A stretch of DNA of 64,000 bases from the NCBI RefSeq assembly GCF_900236475.1, contig NZ_LT963352.1:3348001-3412000 (forward strand), written 5' to 3'. This stretch comes from Streptomyces chartreusis NRRL 3882. Lineage in GTDB: Bacteria > Actinomycetota > Actinomycetes > Streptomycetales > Streptomycetaceae. Of this stretch, positions 17,473 to 26,672 are shown piece by piece (positions within the stretch are counted from its first letter, which is position 1; every line of letters starts with the position of its first letter). Under the pieces are notes generated by a model. It was given only the letters and a program-made list of their open reading frames with translations, had not been told where the DNA came from and made no database searches. A program made the translations under genes and the position numbers.

Positions 17473-18339
17473 TCAAGCAGGCCTCAGGTGCACGATGTCC
17501 CCCGCGCCGACAGGCTCCTGCACCCCCTCCTCCGTCGCCAGCACCAACCGCCCGTCCCCGTCCACCGCAACCGCTTCCCCCACCACGGCCCGATCGCCCG
17601 GCAACTCCGCCCGCACTTCCCTCCCGAGCGTCGCGCACCCCGCCGCATACGCCTCCAGCAACCCACAGGCACCCGCCTCACCCGCGGCGGCACGCCACTT
17701 CCCGTACCACTCCTCCAGAGCCCGCAGCACCCCCCGCAGCAACGGGTCCCGGTCCGTGCTCACGGCCCCGGCCAGCTCCAGCGACCCCGCCGTGGGCACC
17801 GGCAGCTCGTCCTCCTTCAGCGTGACGTTGATACCGACCCCGATGACGACCCCGTCGTCGCCCGCCCGCTCCGCCAGAATCCCCCCGGCCTTGCGCTCCT
17901 CGCCCCGCACGGTGACCAGCAGGTCGTTCGGCCACTTCAGCGCCGTGTCGACGCCCGCCGCCCGCGACAGCCCCGTCGCCACCGCGACACCCGTGAGCAG
18001 CGGCAGCCACCCCCACCGCGCCACCGGCACCTCGCCCGGCGTGAGCAGCACGGAGAAGAACAGGCCGGAACGGGGCGGTGCCGTCCACTGCCGGTCGAGG
18101 CGCCCGCGCCCGGCCGTCTGCTCCTCGGCGACGAGCACCGCGCCCTCGGCGGCCCTGCCCTCGGCAGCCCGGGCCACCAGGTCGGAGTTCGTGGAGCCGG
18201 TGCGCTGCACGACGTCCACCTCGGACCACAGCCCGCCCTCATGCACCAGTCCCCGGCGCAGGGCGGTGATGTTGAGGGGCGGACGGTCCAGGTCCGACCA
18301 ACGGCTACCGTTCGGCTCTGATGCATCTCGCGGCGTCAT
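17473..18339 (-). CDS. birA: Biotin--[acetyl-CoA-carboxylase] ligase
   Basis: A 288-residue class I biotin protein ligase. Typical blocks are VVQRTGSTNSDLVARA, the nucleotide loop VAEEQTAGRGRLDRQW, LKWPNDLL and KAGGILAE, and the C-terminal domain LVLATEEGVQEPVGAGDIVHLRPA. There is no N-terminal helix-turn-helix, so it is an enzyme only, not a repressor. Its likely main target is the biotin carrier domain of AccA2 encoded at 21963. It is divergent from pccB with 110 bases between starts, a conserved pairing in Streptomyces. Start chosen at the ATG that gives MTPRDASEPNGSRW; the upstream extension of the frame runs into pccB. Confidence 0.93.
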   Translation of the reverse strand: MTPRDASEPNGSRWSDLDRPPLNITALRRGLVHEGGLWSEVDVVQRTGSTNSDLVARAAEGRAAEGAVLVAEEQTAGRGRLDRQWTAPPRSGLFFSVLLTPGEVPVARWGWLPLLTGVAVATGLSRAAGVDTALKWPNDLLVTVRGEERKAGGILAERAGDDGVVIGVGINVTLKEDELPVPTAGSLELAGAVSTDRDPLLRGVLRALEEWYGKWRAAAGEAGACGLLEAYAAGCATLGREVRAELPGDRAVVGEAVAVDGDGRLVLATEEGVQEPVGAGDIVHLRPA

Positions 18340-18393
18340 GCAAGCCACCCTAGGTGTGGTAAACGCCGCACTGCCGATGTGGAGGGCCCCCAC

Positions 18394-18410
18394 TACTCTA
18401 CGGATGAGTA
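18394..18410. promoter_or_regulatory. TACTC-N7-GAGTA inverted repeat before pccB
   Basis: Perfect 5-bp arms TACTC (18394-18398) and GAGTA (18406-18410) in the birA/pccB divergent promoter. The left arm reads TACTCT and could itself be a -10 element for pccB. Related arms occur in the reverse order at 20342-20357. Functional meaning is uncertain. Confidence 0.35.
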
Positions 18411-18449
18411 ACCGTCCCCCCTTTTGAGCAGGCAGGGAGCCGCATCCCG

Positions 18450-20054
18450 ATGTCCGAGCCGGAAGAGCAGCAGCAGCCTGACATTCACACGACCGCGGGC
18501 AAACTCGCGGATCTGAAGCGCCGCATCGATGAGGCGACGCACGCCGGCTCCGCACGCGCCGTCGAGAAGCAGCACGCCAAGGGCAAGCTGACGGCCCGTG
18601 AGCGGATCGAGCTCCTGCTCGACGAGGGTTCCTTCGTCGAACTCGACGAGTTCGCCCGGCACCGCTCCACCAACTTCGGCCTCGACAAGAACCGGCCCTA
18701 CGGCGACGGCGTCGTCACCGGGTACGGCACCGTCGACGGCCGCCCCGTCGCCGTGTTCTCGCAGGACTTCACCGTCTTCGGCGGGGCCCTCGGCGAGGTC
18801 TACGGGCAGAAGATCGTCAAGGTCATGGACTTCGCCCTGAAGACCGGCTGCCCGGTCATCGGCATCAACGACTCCGGCGGCGCCCGGATCCAGGAGGGCG
18901 TCGCCTCCCTCGGTGCCTACGGCGAGATCTTCCGCCGCAACACCCACGCGTCGGGTGTCATCCCGCAGATCAGCCTGGTCGTCGGCCCGTGTGCGGGCGG
19001 GGCCGTCTACTCCCCCGCCATCACCGACTTCACGGTCATGGTCGACCAGACCTCGCACATGTTCATCACCGGCCCCGACGTCATCAAGACCGTCACCGGC
19101 GAGGACGTCGGCTTCGAGGAGCTGGGCGGGGCCAGGACCCACAACTCGACGTCCGGAGTCGCCCACCACATGGCGGGTGACGAGAAGGACGCCATCGAGT
19201 ACATCAAGCAGCTGCTGTCGTACCTGCCGTCCAACAACCTCTCCGAGCCGCCGGCCTTCCCCGAGGAGGCCGACCTCGAGGTCACCGACGAGGACCGCGA
19301 ACTGGACGTGATCGTCCCGGACAGCGCGAACCAGCCGTACGACATGCACACGGTGATCGAGCACGTCCTGGACGACGCCGAGTTCTTCGAGACGCAGCCG
19401 CTGTACGCGCCGAACATCGTCACCGGCTTCGGGCGGGTCGAGGGCCACCCGGTCGGCATCATCGCCAACCAGCCGACGCAGCTCGCCGGGTGCCTCGACA
19501 TCAAGGCCAGCGAGAAGGCCGCCCGCTTCGTGCGGACCTGCGACGCCTTCAACGTCCCGGTGATCACCTTCGTCGACGTCCCCGGCTTCCTGCCCGGCGT
19601 CGACCAGGAGCACGACGGCATCATCCGGCGCGGCGCCAAGCTGATCTACGCCTACGCCGAGGCGACCGTCCCGCTCATCACCGTCATCACCCGCAAGGCC
19701 TTCGGCGGCGCCTACGACGTCATGGGCTCCAAGCACCTGGGCGCCGACCTCAACCTCGCCTGGCCCACCGCCCAGATCGCCGTCATGGGCGCCCAGGGCG
19801 CGGTCAACATCCTGCACCGCCGCACGATCGCCGAGGCCGAGGCGAACGGCGAGGATCTGGAGGCGGTCCGGGCCCGGCTGATCCGGGAGTACGAGGACGC
19901 CCTCCTCAACCCCTACGTCGCGGCCGAGCGCGGTTACGTCGACGCCGTGATCCTGCCGTCCGAGACCCGCCGGCACGTCGTACGGGGTCTGCGTCAACTG
20001 CGTACGAAGCGGGAATCCCTGCCCCCGAAGAAGCACGGCAACATCCCCCTCTAG
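18450..20054 (+). CDS. pccB: Propionyl-CoA carboxylase beta (carboxyltransferase) subunit
   Basis: A 534-residue carboxyltransferase that moves CO2 from carboxybiotin to an acyl-CoA. The N- and C-halves carry the two crotonase-like folds; visible blocks are [25 protein letters not shown] and [14 protein letters not shown]. The substrate-size position is Asp423 in [10 protein letters not shown], equivalent to Asp422 of S. coelicolor PccB, where Asp favours propionyl-CoA; it therefore should mainly supply methylmalonyl-CoA. It works with the epsilon subunit directly downstream and AccA2 at 21963. An AGGGAGCCGCATCCCG leader precedes ATG 18450. Confidence 0.96.
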   Translation: MSEPEEQQQPDIHTTAGKLADLKRRIDEATHAGSARAVEKQHAKGKLTARERIELLLDEGSFVELDEFARHRSTNFGLDKNRPYGDGVVTGYGTVDGRPVAVFSQDFTVFGGALGEVYGQKIVKVMDFALKTGCPVIGINDSGGARIQEGVASLGAYGEIFRRNTHASGVIPQISLVVGPCAGGAVYSPAITDFTVMVDQTSHMFITGPDVIKTVTGEDVGFEELGGARTHNSTSGVAHHMAGDEKDAIEYIKQLLSYLPSNNLSEPPAFPEEADLEVTDEDRELDVIVPDSANQPYDMHTVIEHVLDDAEFFETQPLYAPNIVTGFGRVEGHPVGIIANQPTQLAGCLDIKASEKAARFVRTCDAFNVPVITFVDVPGFLPGVDQEHDGIIRRGAKLIYAYAEATVPLITVITRKAFGGAYDVMGSKHLGADLNLAWPTAQIAVMGAQGAVNILHRRTIAEAEANGEDLEAVRARLIREYEDALLNPYVAAERGYVDAVILPSETRRHVVRGLRQLRTKRESLPPKKHGNIPL

Positions 20055-20078
20055 TCCCGGCGAGCCCAGGAGGCCCAC

Positions 20079-20288
20079 ATGACGATCAAGGTCGTACGGG
20101 GCAACCCGACCCCGGAGGAGCTGGCCGCCGCCCTGGCGGTGGTCAGGGCCCGCGCCGCGGCGGCGGCCGCAACGCCGCCCGGCGCGCCGGTCACCCGCGA
20201 CTCCTGGTCCGACCCGTCCCGCATCGCAGCCCACCGCCTGCCCCAGCCGGGCCCGGCGGCATGGGGCCGCACCTATTGGCCGAGCTGA
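20079..20288 (+). CDS. pccE: Acyl-CoA carboxylase epsilon subunit
   Basis: A 69-residue protein typical of actinobacterial carboxylase epsilon subunits. It starts MTIKVVRGNPTPEELAALA, the conserved helix that binds the beta subunit, then an Ala-rich linker (RARAAAAAA) and a Trp-containing tail (DSWSDPSR, WGRTYWPS). It boosts the activity of the AccA2/PccB complex. The gene lies 24 bases after pccB in the same direction with GGAGG upstream, so it is co-transcribed. Confidence 0.93.
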   Translation: MTIKVVRGNPTPEELAAALAVVRARAAAAAATPPGAPVTRDSWSDPSRIAAHRLPQPGPAAWGRTYWPS

Positions 20289-20341
20289 AGCTCCCGGGGC
20301 GCGGGGAACCGCGCACTGCGGAACAACGCGGGGCGCCGATT

Positions 20342-20357
20342 TGAGTACCCCTACTCA
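20342..20357. promoter_or_regulatory. TGAGTA-N4-TACTCA palindrome upstream of the small membrane gene
   Basis: Perfect 6-bp arms around CCCC, ending 34 bases before ATG 20392. It is the right size and place for a dimeric regulator or an overlapping promoter that would read the small gene and maf separately from pccB-pccE. No regulator can be assigned. Confidence 0.4.
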
Positions 20358-20391
20358 GGCGCCCCGCCCCGGGAAGCCGCACGCTGGTGTC

Positions 20392-20520
20392 ATGCTGTGG
20401 TCCGACCCCGAGAACGAACCGCCGAAAGAGCTGCGCGACACGCAGGACATGCTTCGGCGGCTGGGCGTTCTCATGGCGTTGGCCATGGTGCTGGCGATGA
20501 TCGTGATCGGCGTGAGGTGA
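20392..20520 (+). CDS. 42-residue membrane peptide
   Basis: A short ORF with the product MLWSDPENEPPKELRDTQDM followed by LRRLGVLMALAMVLAMIVIGVR. The first half is charged and soluble; the second is a single hydrophobic helix with an Arg pair before it, giving a tail-anchored arrangement with the N-terminus inside. It lies between pccE and maf in the same direction, 32 bases before maf. The clean helix and polar head argue for a real gene. Function unknown; it could modulate the membrane or carboxylase complex but there is no evidence for this. Confidence 0.6.
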   Translation: MLWSDPENEPPKELRDTQDMLRRLGVLMALAMVLAMIVIGVR

Positions 20521-20552
20521 GAGGTGACAGGTGACGCCGATACGCTGAACGC

Positions 20553-21173
20553 ATGACAGATCAGCCGCGCCGCCGACTCGTCCTCGCCTCCCAGTCCCCC
20601 GCCCGGCTCGGGCTGCTCCGCCAGGCCGGTCTCGCCCCCGAGGTGATCGTGAGCGGCGTCGACGAGGACGCCGTCACCGCACCCACCCCCGCCGAGCTGG
20701 CGCTCGCCCTCGCCGAGGCGAAGGCCTCCGTCGTGGCGGCCCGGCCGGAGGCCAAGGGCGCGATCGTGATCGGCTGCGACTCGGTGCTCGACCTGGACGG
20801 CCAGGCCCTCGGCAAGCCCGCGGACGCCGAGGAGGCCACCGCCCGCTGGAAGGCGATGCGCGGACGCGCCGGAACCCTCCAGACCGGCCACTGCGTCTAC
20901 GACACGCTCTCCGGCCGCTACACCTCCGCCACCGCGTCCACCGTCGTCCACTTCGGCGATCCCACCGACGAGGAGATCGCGGCCTACGTCGCCTCCGGCG
21001 AGCCCCTCTACGTCGCCGGGGCGTTCACGCTGGACGGCCGCTCGGCCCCGTTCATCGACGGCATCGACGGCGACCACGGCAACGTGATCGGCATCAGCCT
21101 GCCCCTCGTACGGCGTCTCCTCGCCGAACTGGGCGTCGGTATCACGGAGTTGTGGGAGCCGGCGGAGAAGTGA
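20553..21173 (+). CDS. maf: Maf-like nucleoside triphosphate pyrophosphatase
   Basis: A 206-residue Maf/Ham1-fold house-cleaning enzyme that hydrolyses non-canonical or excess NTPs (dTTP/UTP or m7GTP type). Signatures are the N-terminal [16 protein letters not shown], the acidic motif [16 protein letters not shown], and [25 protein letters not shown] with the conserved catalytic Asp. Length is normal. Its last 32 bases overlap the 3' end of the membrane protein gene on the other strand. It sits with the carboxylase genes in all Streptomyces I can recall, without a known metabolic reason. Confidence 0.93.
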   Translation: MTDQPRRRLVLASQSPARLGLLRQAGLAPEVIVSGVDEDAVTAPTPAELALALAEAKASVVAARPEAKGAIVIGCDSVLDLDGQALGKPADAEEATARWKAMRGRAGTLQTGHCVYDTLSGRYTSATASTVVHFGDPTDEEIAAYVASGEPLYVAGAFTLDGRSAPFIDGIDGDHGNVIGISLPLVRRLLAELGVGITELWEPAEK

Positions 21174-21627
21174 CCGGGGAGCCGTCGCCGCCCGTCCCGT
21201 CCTGGGGCGCGGCGTCGGCGGGCCCGGCCGGACGGTCGTACGTCATCAGCAGCAGCACGACCAGGCCGAGCACCAGCACCATGAAGAGGAACGCGGGCCA
21301 GCCGACGAGTCCCCAGGTGAACGCGCCGAGCAGCCCGTGCACGACGGCCGTGCTGATCAGCAGCACCCGCCCGAAGCCCGCCGGGGGCCGGTCCCGCAGC
21401 GCCACCAGCAGGGCGACCAGGCCGCACAGCGCGAAGTAGAGGCCGAAGGCGATCCCGCCGATCTTCGACGACACGGCCATCATGTGCGGGTCGAGCCCGG
21501 CCAGCGACATGTCCTGCCGGTCGACGACGACGCCGAGGAACCAGTTCAGCGCGGCGATGCCGAGCGCCTCACCGAAGAGCACCACCGCCACGATCCACGC
21601 CACCGGCCTGCGCACCACCGGGCCCAC
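21142..21627 (-). CDS. Four-helix membrane protein of unknown function
   Basis: A 161-residue integral membrane protein with four hydrophobic segments at about 8-32, 52-76, 87-105 and 108-128, then a cytosolic-looking Pro/Gly/Asp-rich tail ([19 protein letters not shown]). No family motif is recognisable. GTG 21627 has AGGGG 7 bases upstream. It overlaps the end of maf tail to tail by 32 bases. An inverted repeat (CGTTCG/CGAACG, 21644-21663) sits just upstream of the start. The 335-base gap between this gene and accA2 (21628-21962) holds the two divergent promoters and no other ORF. Confidence 0.8.
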   Translation of the reverse strand: MGPVVRRPVAWIVAVVLFGEALGIAALNWFLGVVVDRQDMSLAGLDPHMMAVSSKIGGIAFGLYFALCGLVALLVALRDRPPAGFGRVLLISTAVVHGLLGAFTWGLVGWPAFLFMVLVLGLVVLLLMTYDRPAGPADAAPQDGTGGDGSPVTSPPAPTTP

Positions 21628-21962
21628 CCACTTACCCCTAGTACGTTCGAGACATCGCGAACGCTACTAACGAGTAAACCCTGGGACAAGGGTTCTGCGG
21701 CGGGCAAAGAATCATTGGGCCATTCGTAGGGACTCCACAAAGAAACAGAGTGGCCCGCAGCACGTGATGACAGAGACCTTGACCACAGGAGAGGGCTAGG
21801 GTTTCCCGGAGTAGTACTGCGTACCGCGGTGCGACAAGGGATTTCGCGGGTCGAGCGAGCCTCGCATCACGCTCCGTGTGGGCAAGCTCACCACTGGGGA
21901 CGGGTCGAAGTGCCGTGTCGGCAGTCCCTAAACTCGGCTTGTTTCAAGGAGGGAGCCTCATC

Positions 21963-23738
21963 GTGCGCAAGGTGCTCATCGCCAACCGTGGCGAAATCGC
22001 TGTCCGCGTGGCCCGGGCCTGCCGGGATGCCGGCATCGCGAGCGTGGCCGTCTACGCCGACCCGGACCGGGACGCTCTGCATGTCCGCGCCGCGGATGAG
22101 GCGTTCGCCCTGGGCGGTGACACGCCGGGCACCAGCTACCTCGACATCGAGAAGGTGCTGAAGGCCGCTCGCGAGTCGGGCGCGGACGCGATCCACCCCG
22201 GCTACGGCTTCCTCTCCGAAAACGCGGAGTTCGCGCAGGCGGTGCTGGACGCGGGCCTGATCTGGATCGGCCCGCCGCCGCAGGCGATCCGCGATCTGGG
22301 TGACAAGGTCGCGGCGCGGCACATCGCGCAGCGCGCCGGCGCCCCGCTGGTGGCGGGCACGCCCGACCCGGTGTCCGGTGCTGAGGAGGTCGTCGCCTTC
22401 GCCGAGGAGCACGGTCTGCCGATCGCCATCAAGGCGGCGTTCGGCGGTGGCGGCCGTGGCCTGAAGGTGGCGCGGACGCTGGAAGAGGTCCCGGAGCTGT
22501 ACGACTCGGCGGTCCGCGAGGCCGTGGCGGCCTTCGGCCGGGGCGAGTGCTTCGTCGAGCGCTACCTCGACAAGCCGCGGCACGTGGAGACCCAGTGCCT
22601 CGCCGACCAGCACGGCAACGTGGTCGTGGTCTCGACGCGTGACTGCTCCCTCCAGCGCCGGCACCAGAAGCTGGTCGAGGAGGCCCCCGCCCCCTTCCTG
22701 TCCGACGCGCAGGTGGAGCAGCTGTACTCGGCCTCCAAGGCGATCCTGAAGGAGGCCGGCTACGTCGGCGCCGGCACGGTGGAGTTCCTCGTCGGCAACG
22801 ACGGCACGATCTCCTTCCTGGAGGTCAACACCCGCCTCCAGGTCGAGCACCCGGTCACCGAGGAGGTCGCCGGCATCGACCTCGTCCGCGAGATGTTCCG
22901 CATCGCCGACGGCGAGGAGCTCGGCTACGACGACCCGGCGCTGCGGGGGCACTCCTTCGAGTTCCGCATCAACGGCGAGGACCCGGGCCGCAACTTCCTG
23001 CCGGCCCCCGGCACGGTCACGGCGTTCGCCCCGCCGTCCGGCCCGGGTGTGCGGCTGGACGCGGGCGTGGAGTCCGGGTCGGTCATCGGTCCGGCGTGGG
23101 ACTCCCTGCTGGCCAAGCTGATCGTCACCGGCCGCACGCGCAAGGAGGCGCTGGAGCGGGCCGCGCGTGCCCTGGAGGAGTTCCAGGTCGAGGGCATGGC
23201 GACGGCGATCCCGTTCCACCGTGCGGTGGTGAAGGACCCGGCGTTCGCGCCTGAGGTGCATGGCCAGGACGGGCCGTTCACGGTCCACACCCGCTGGATC
23301 GAGACGGAGTTCGTCAACGAGATCAAGCCGTTCACGGCGGCTGCGGACGCCCTGGAGGCGGACGAGGAGCCGGGTCGCGAGACGGTGGTCGTCGAGGTCG
23401 GCGGCAAGCGTCTGGAGGTCTCCCTCCCGGCGTCCCTGGGCATGTCCCTCGCCCGCACGGGCCTCGCGGCCGGGGCCAAGCCGAAGCGCCGCGCGGCGAA
23501 GAAGTCGGGCCCCGCAGCCTCCGGGGACACCCTCGCCTCCCCGATGCAGGGCACGATCGTCAAGGTCGCGGTGGAGGAGGGCCAGGAGGTCAAGGAAGGC
23601 GACCTGATCGTCGTCCTGGAGGCCATGAAGATGGAGCAGCCCCTCAACGCCCACAAGTCCGGCACGATCAAGGGCCTCAGCGCGGAGATCGGCGCGTCGG
23701 TCACCTCGGGCGCGGCGATCTGCGAGATCAAGGACTGA
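21963..23738 (+). CDS. accA2: Acetyl/propionyl-CoA carboxylase alpha subunit (biotin carboxylase + carrier)
   Basis: A 591-residue biotin carboxylase fused to the biotin carrier domain. The N-terminus [21 protein letters not shown], the ATP-grasp loop [11 protein letters not shown] and [14 protein letters not shown] define the carboxylase (residues 1-450). A variable linker (about 480-520) contains an Ala/Lys stretch. The carrier domain ends with [10 protein letters not shown]; Lys556 is the biotinylated residue, the target of BirA. It is the shared alpha subunit for acetyl- and propionyl-CoA carboxylase complexes with PccB/PccE. GTG 21963 follows an excellent AAGGAGGGA site. Monocistronic with a terminator at 23762. 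Confidence 0.96.
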   Translation: MRKVLIANRGEIAVRVARACRDAGIASVAVYADPDRDALHVRAADEAFALGGDTPGTSYLDIEKVLKAARESGADAIHPGYGFLSENAEFAQAVLDAGLIWIGPPPQAIRDLGDKVAARHIAQRAGAPLVAGTPDPVSGAEEVVAFAEEHGLPIAIKAAFGGGGRGLKVARTLEEVPELYDSAVREAVAAFGRGECFVERYLDKPRHVETQCLADQHGNVVVVSTRDCSLQRRHQKLVEEAPAPFLSDAQVEQLYSASKAILKEAGYVGAGTVEFLVGNDGTISFLEVNTRLQVEHPVTEEVAGIDLVREMFRIADGEELGYDDPALRGHSFEFRINGEDPGRNFLPAPGTVTAFAPPSGPGVRLDAGVESGSVIGPAWDSLLAKLIVTGRTRKEALERAARALEEFQVEGMATAIPFHRAVVKDPAFAPEVHGQDGPFTVHTRWIETEFVNEIKPFTAAADALEADEEPGRETVVVEVGGKRLEVSLPASLGMSLARTGLAAGAKPKRRAAKKSGPAASGDTLASPMQGTIVKVAVEEGQEVKEGDLIVVLEAMKMEQPLNAHKSGTIKGLSAEIGASVTSGAAICEIKD

Positions 23739-23761
23739 GCGGGCGAGACGAACACCGCCTA

Positions 23762-23790
23762 CGGCGCGGCCCCTGCTGGGGGCCGCGCCG
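23762..23790 (+). terminator. Terminator of accA2
   Basis: Perfect 12-bp inverted repeat (23762-23773 with 23779-23790) with a 5-base loop, 24 bases after the accA2 stop. Confidence 0.8.
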
Positions 23791-23804
23791 GGGGTTATCA
23801 GCTG

Positions 23805-23928
23805 AGCTGCGGGCAATCGTGCCGCTAAGGGCGGCACGGGTGGGCGATGGGGGTACCCCCCTGCACGAGCGAAGCCGAGAGCTTGGGGGAGGCACCCCGT
23901 TCCGCCGGGCTGCGGACCCACCCCGCCC
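23805..23928 (+). repeat. Dispersed intergenic repeat, copy 2 with inserted element
   Basis: Same sequence as copies at 17385 and 28053, but the five bases GCAGC in the middle of copy 1 are replaced by about 44 bases (23848-23891) starting ATGGGGGTACCCCCCTGCAC and containing GAGCGAAGCCGAGAGC and TTGGGGGA. That inner piece is a repeat I recognise as very common in Streptomyces intergenic DNA. Its GGGGGTACCCCC core and TTGGGGG end can form hairpins. Confidence 0.65.
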
Positions 23929-23985
23929 CAGCACGAGCGCCGGGTACCTGACGACCGACAGCAGTTGGACCGACGCCCGGCGCTC

Positions 23986-24963
23986 TCAACGCCGCCGCAG
24001 GTCCGCGACCCTGGCCCGCTCCGTCCCCTGGCCCTGCTCACTCAGCATCGAGGTGGACCGCAACCCACCCCCACCACCCCCCGGCACCTGCCGCCGAGGC
24101 CCGGGCAACGGCACATCCCGACGCTGCTGACGCGCCGGCACGGCATCACCCCCGGGGCCTCCCGCCCCGGCCGAACCCCCCGGCGCCCCCGCGACAGCGA
24201 TCTGCACTCCCTGATCGGCAAGCGCCTGAAGCTCCGTCGCCGCACGGTCGTCGTGGGCGGGCGGCTCGTCCGTCACGAGGCGGGTGATGAGATCCGTCGG
24301 CACGGTCTGGAACATCGTGTCCGTCCCGAGCTTGGTGTGGTCCGCGAGGACCACCACCTCCGCGGCGGCCTGCACCAACGCCCGGTCGACCGACGCCGAC
24401 AGCATGTTGGACGTGGACAGCCCGCGCTCCGCGGTCAGGCCGCTCCCGGACAGGAACGCCCGCGACACCCGCAGCCCGTGCAGGGACTGCTCGGCACCGC
24501 TGCCGACCAGGGCGTAGTTCGAGCCGCGGAGCGTACCGCCGGTCATCACGACCTCGACCCGGTTGGCATGGGCCAGCGCCTGTGCGACCAGCAGTGAGTT
24601 GGTGACGACGGTCAGCCCGGGCACCCGGGCGAGCCGACGGGCCAGCTCCTGGGTCGTCGTACCCGCCCCGACCACGATCGCCTCGCCCTCCTCCACGAGA
24701 TTCGCGGCGAGGTCGGCGATGGCGGTCTTCTCGGCGGTCGCGAGATGAGACTTCTGCGGAAAGCCGGACTCCCGCGTGAAACCGCCCGGCAGTACCGCAC
24801 CGCCGTGCCGGCGGTCGAGGAGTCCTTCTGCCTCCAGCGCGCGCACGTCCCGCCGTACGGTCACTTCGGAGGTCTGGACGACGCGGGCGAGCTCACGGAG
24901 CGACACGGCCCCGTTCGCTCGCACCATTTCGAGGATCAATTGGCGACGTTCTGCAGCGAACAC
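23986..24963 (-). CDS. DeoR-family transcriptional regulator with long C-terminal tail
   Basis: A 325-residue repressor-type regulator. Residues 1-57 carry the DeoR winged helix: GAVSLRELARVVQTSEVTVRRDVRALEAEGLLDRRHGGAV. Residues about 75-235 are the sugar-phosphate sensor domain with GAGTTTQELARRL and the TGGTLRGSNYALVG block. About 70 extra residues at the C-terminus are Gly/Pro/Arg-rich and disordered, beyond the usual 250-260 length. A 30-base near-perfect palindrome at 24991-25020 just upstream is likely its own operator. Ligand unknown; it may respond to a phosphosugar from the nearby nucleoside pathway, but its operator differs from the CTACGCGCGTAG sites. Confidence 0.9.
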   Translation of the reverse strand: MFAAERRQLILEMVRANGAVSLRELARVVQTSEVTVRRDVRALEAEGLLDRRHGGAVLPGGFTRESGFPQKSHLATAEKTAIADLAANLVEEGEAIVVGAGTTTQELARRLARVPGLTVVTNSLLVAQALAHANRVEVVMTGGTLRGSNYALVGSGAEQSLHGLRVSRAFLSGSGLTAERGLSTSNMLSASVDRALVQAAAEVVVLADHTKLGTDTMFQTVPTDLITRLVTDEPPAHDDRAATELQALADQGVQIAVAGAPGGSAGAGGPGGDAVPARQQRRDVPLPGPRRQVPGGGGGGLRSTSMLSEQGQGTERARVADLRRR

Positions 24964-24990
24964 GAAACTGACAGTAACGCCAGCGACCGT

Positions 24991-25020
24991 CTGCTTTCAG
25001 CAGTTTGCGCTGAATAGCAG
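24991..25020. promoter_or_regulatory. Long palindrome before the deoR-type gene (likely autoregulatory operator)
   Basis: Arms CTGCT-TTCAGC (24991-25001) and GCTGAA-T-AGCAG (25009-25020) pair fully apart from one extra T, around the spacer AGTTTGC. It starts 28 bases upstream of the regulator start and is an AT-rich island in GC-rich DNA. DeoR-family proteins bind such sites and usually repress their own gene. Confidence 0.6.
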
Positions 25021-25128
25021 AAGATGTTCGCACGGAGCAGCGGGAAGTGGTATAGCGCCTAGTCCCGCCGCCTATGCCGTACGAATGGTCGAGCACTCCC
25101 CGTGACCAGCGAGGATCCGGATCCGGTC

Positions 25129-26577
25129 TCAGCTCTCGCCGGTCTCCTTGCGGGTGTGCAACTGCCGTGCCACCTCGGCGATCGAGCCCGACAGCGAGGG
25201 GTAGACGGTGAAGGCGTTCGCAATCTGTTCGACTGTCAGATTGTTGTCGACCGCGATCGAGATGGGGTGGATCAGTTCCGAGGCACGCGGCGCCACGACC
25301 ACACCACCGACCACGATCCCGGTCCCCGGCCGGCAGAAGATCTTGACGAAGCCGTCGCGGATGCCCTGCATCTTCGCGCGCGGGTTGCGCAGCAGCGGCA
25401 GCTTCACGACCCGGGCGTCGATCTTCCCGCCGTCGACGTCGGCCTGGGTGTAGCCGACGGTGGCGATCTCCGGGTCGGTGAAGACGTTCGACGAGACGGT
25501 CTTCAGGTTCAGCGGGGCCACGGCATCGCCCAGGAAGTGGTACATGGCGATGCGTCCCTGCATGGCGGCCACGGAGGCGAGGGCGAACACGCCCGTCACG
25601 TCACCGGCCGCGTACACGCCGGGAGCGGTCGTACGCGACACCTTGTCGGTCCAGATGTGACCCGACTCGCGCAGCCTGACCCCGGCGTCCTCCAGCCCCA
25701 TGCCCGCGCTGTTGGGCACGGCACCGACGGCCATGAGGCAGTGCGACCCGGTGATGACCCGCCCGTCGGAGAGAGTCACCTCGACCCGGTCCCCCACCCG
25801 CTTGGCGGACTGCGCCCTGGAGCGTCCCATGACGTTCATGCCGCGCCGCCGGAAGACGTCCTCCAGCACGGCGGCCGCGTCCGGGTCCTCGCCCGGCAGC
25901 ACGCGGTCCCGCGACGACACGAGCGTCACCCTCGAACCGAGGGCCTGGTAGGCGCCGGCGAACTCGGCACCGGTCACACCCGACCCGACCACGATGAGCT
26001 CCTCGGGGAGCTCGTTGAGGTCGTACACCTGCGTCCAGTTCAGGATCCGCTCACCGTCCGGCAGGGCGTCGGGCAGCTCACGGGGATGCCCGCCGGTGGC
26101 GATGAGCACCGCGTCAGCCGTGAGCGTCTCCTCACTCCCGTCGGCGGCGCGCACCACGACCTTGCGCGACCCGTCGAGCGCCTGCATGCCCTCCAGCCGC
26201 CCGCGCCCGCGCAGGACACGCGCCCCGGCACGCGTCACGGAGGCCGTGATGTCGTGCGACTGGGCGAGCGCGAGCCGCTTCACACGCCGGTTGACCTTCC
26301 CCAGGTCGACCCCCACCACCCGGGCGCTCTGCTCCAGGGGCGGGGTGTCGTCCGCGACGATGATCCCCAGCTCCTCGTACGACGAGTCGAAGGTGGTCAT
26401 CACCTCGGCCGTGGCGATCAGGGTCTTGGACGGCACGCAGTCGGTCAGCACCGACGCCCCGCCCAGACCGTCGCAGTCGACGACGGTCACCTCCGCACCG
26501 AGTTGTGCGGCGACCAGCGCCGCTTCGTATCCGCCGGGTCCGCCACCGATGATCACGATCCGAGTCACGTACTCCAT
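25129..26577 (-). CDS. lpdA: NAD(P)H-quinone dehydrogenase, LpdA type flavoprotein
   Basis: A 482-residue FAD flavoprotein of the disulfide reductase superfamily. FAD loop IVIIGGGPGGYEAALVAAQLGA at the start; NAD loop VVGSGVTGAEFAGAYQALG near residue 185; a central FAD block GVYAAGDVTGVFALAS. The redox site, normally GGTCLNVGCIPSK, reads GGASVLTDCVPSK, so the first cysteine is Ser and no disulfide can form. The C-terminal His-Glu pair of true lipoamide dehydrogenases is also replaced (HPISIAVDNNLTVEQIA). This matches mycobacterial LpdA (Rv3303c), which reduces quinones rather than lipoamide. Divergent from the gene at 26673. Confidence 0.92.
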   Translation of the reverse strand: MEYVTRIVIIGGGPGGYEAALVAAQLGAEVTVVDCDGLGGASVLTDCVPSKTLIATAEVMTTFDSSYEELGIIVADDTPPLEQSARVVGVDLGKVNRRVKRLALAQSHDITASVTRAGARVLRGRGRLEGMQALDGSRKVVVRAADGSEETLTADAVLIATGGHPRELPDALPDGERILNWTQVYDLNELPEELIVVGSGVTGAEFAGAYQALGSRVTLVSSRDRVLPGEDPDAAAVLEDVFRRRGMNVMGRSRAQSAKRVGDRVEVTLSDGRVITGSHCLMAVGAVPNSAGMGLEDAGVRLRESGHIWTDKVSRTTAPGVYAAGDVTGVFALASVAAMQGRIAMYHFLGDAVAPLNLKTVSSNVFTDPEIATVGYTQADVDGGKIDARVVKLPLLRNPRAKMQGIRDGFVKIFCRPGTGIVVGGVVVAPRASELIHPISIAVDNNLTVEQIANAFTVYPSLSGSIAEVARQLHTRKETGES

Positions 26578-26672
26578 TGTCCCGCACCCCTCAACCCGGC
26601 ACCGCCCCGGGGCCCGCCCGATGCGGCACCGTTACGCGAGTGACTCCGGGGCACCTGCCGTACCCTCTCCCC

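Noticed and set aside
21778..21802. TTGACC/TAGGGT as promoter for accA2
   Set aside because: Spacing is 12 bases instead of 16-19, so it is unlikely to be a sigma-70-type promoter.
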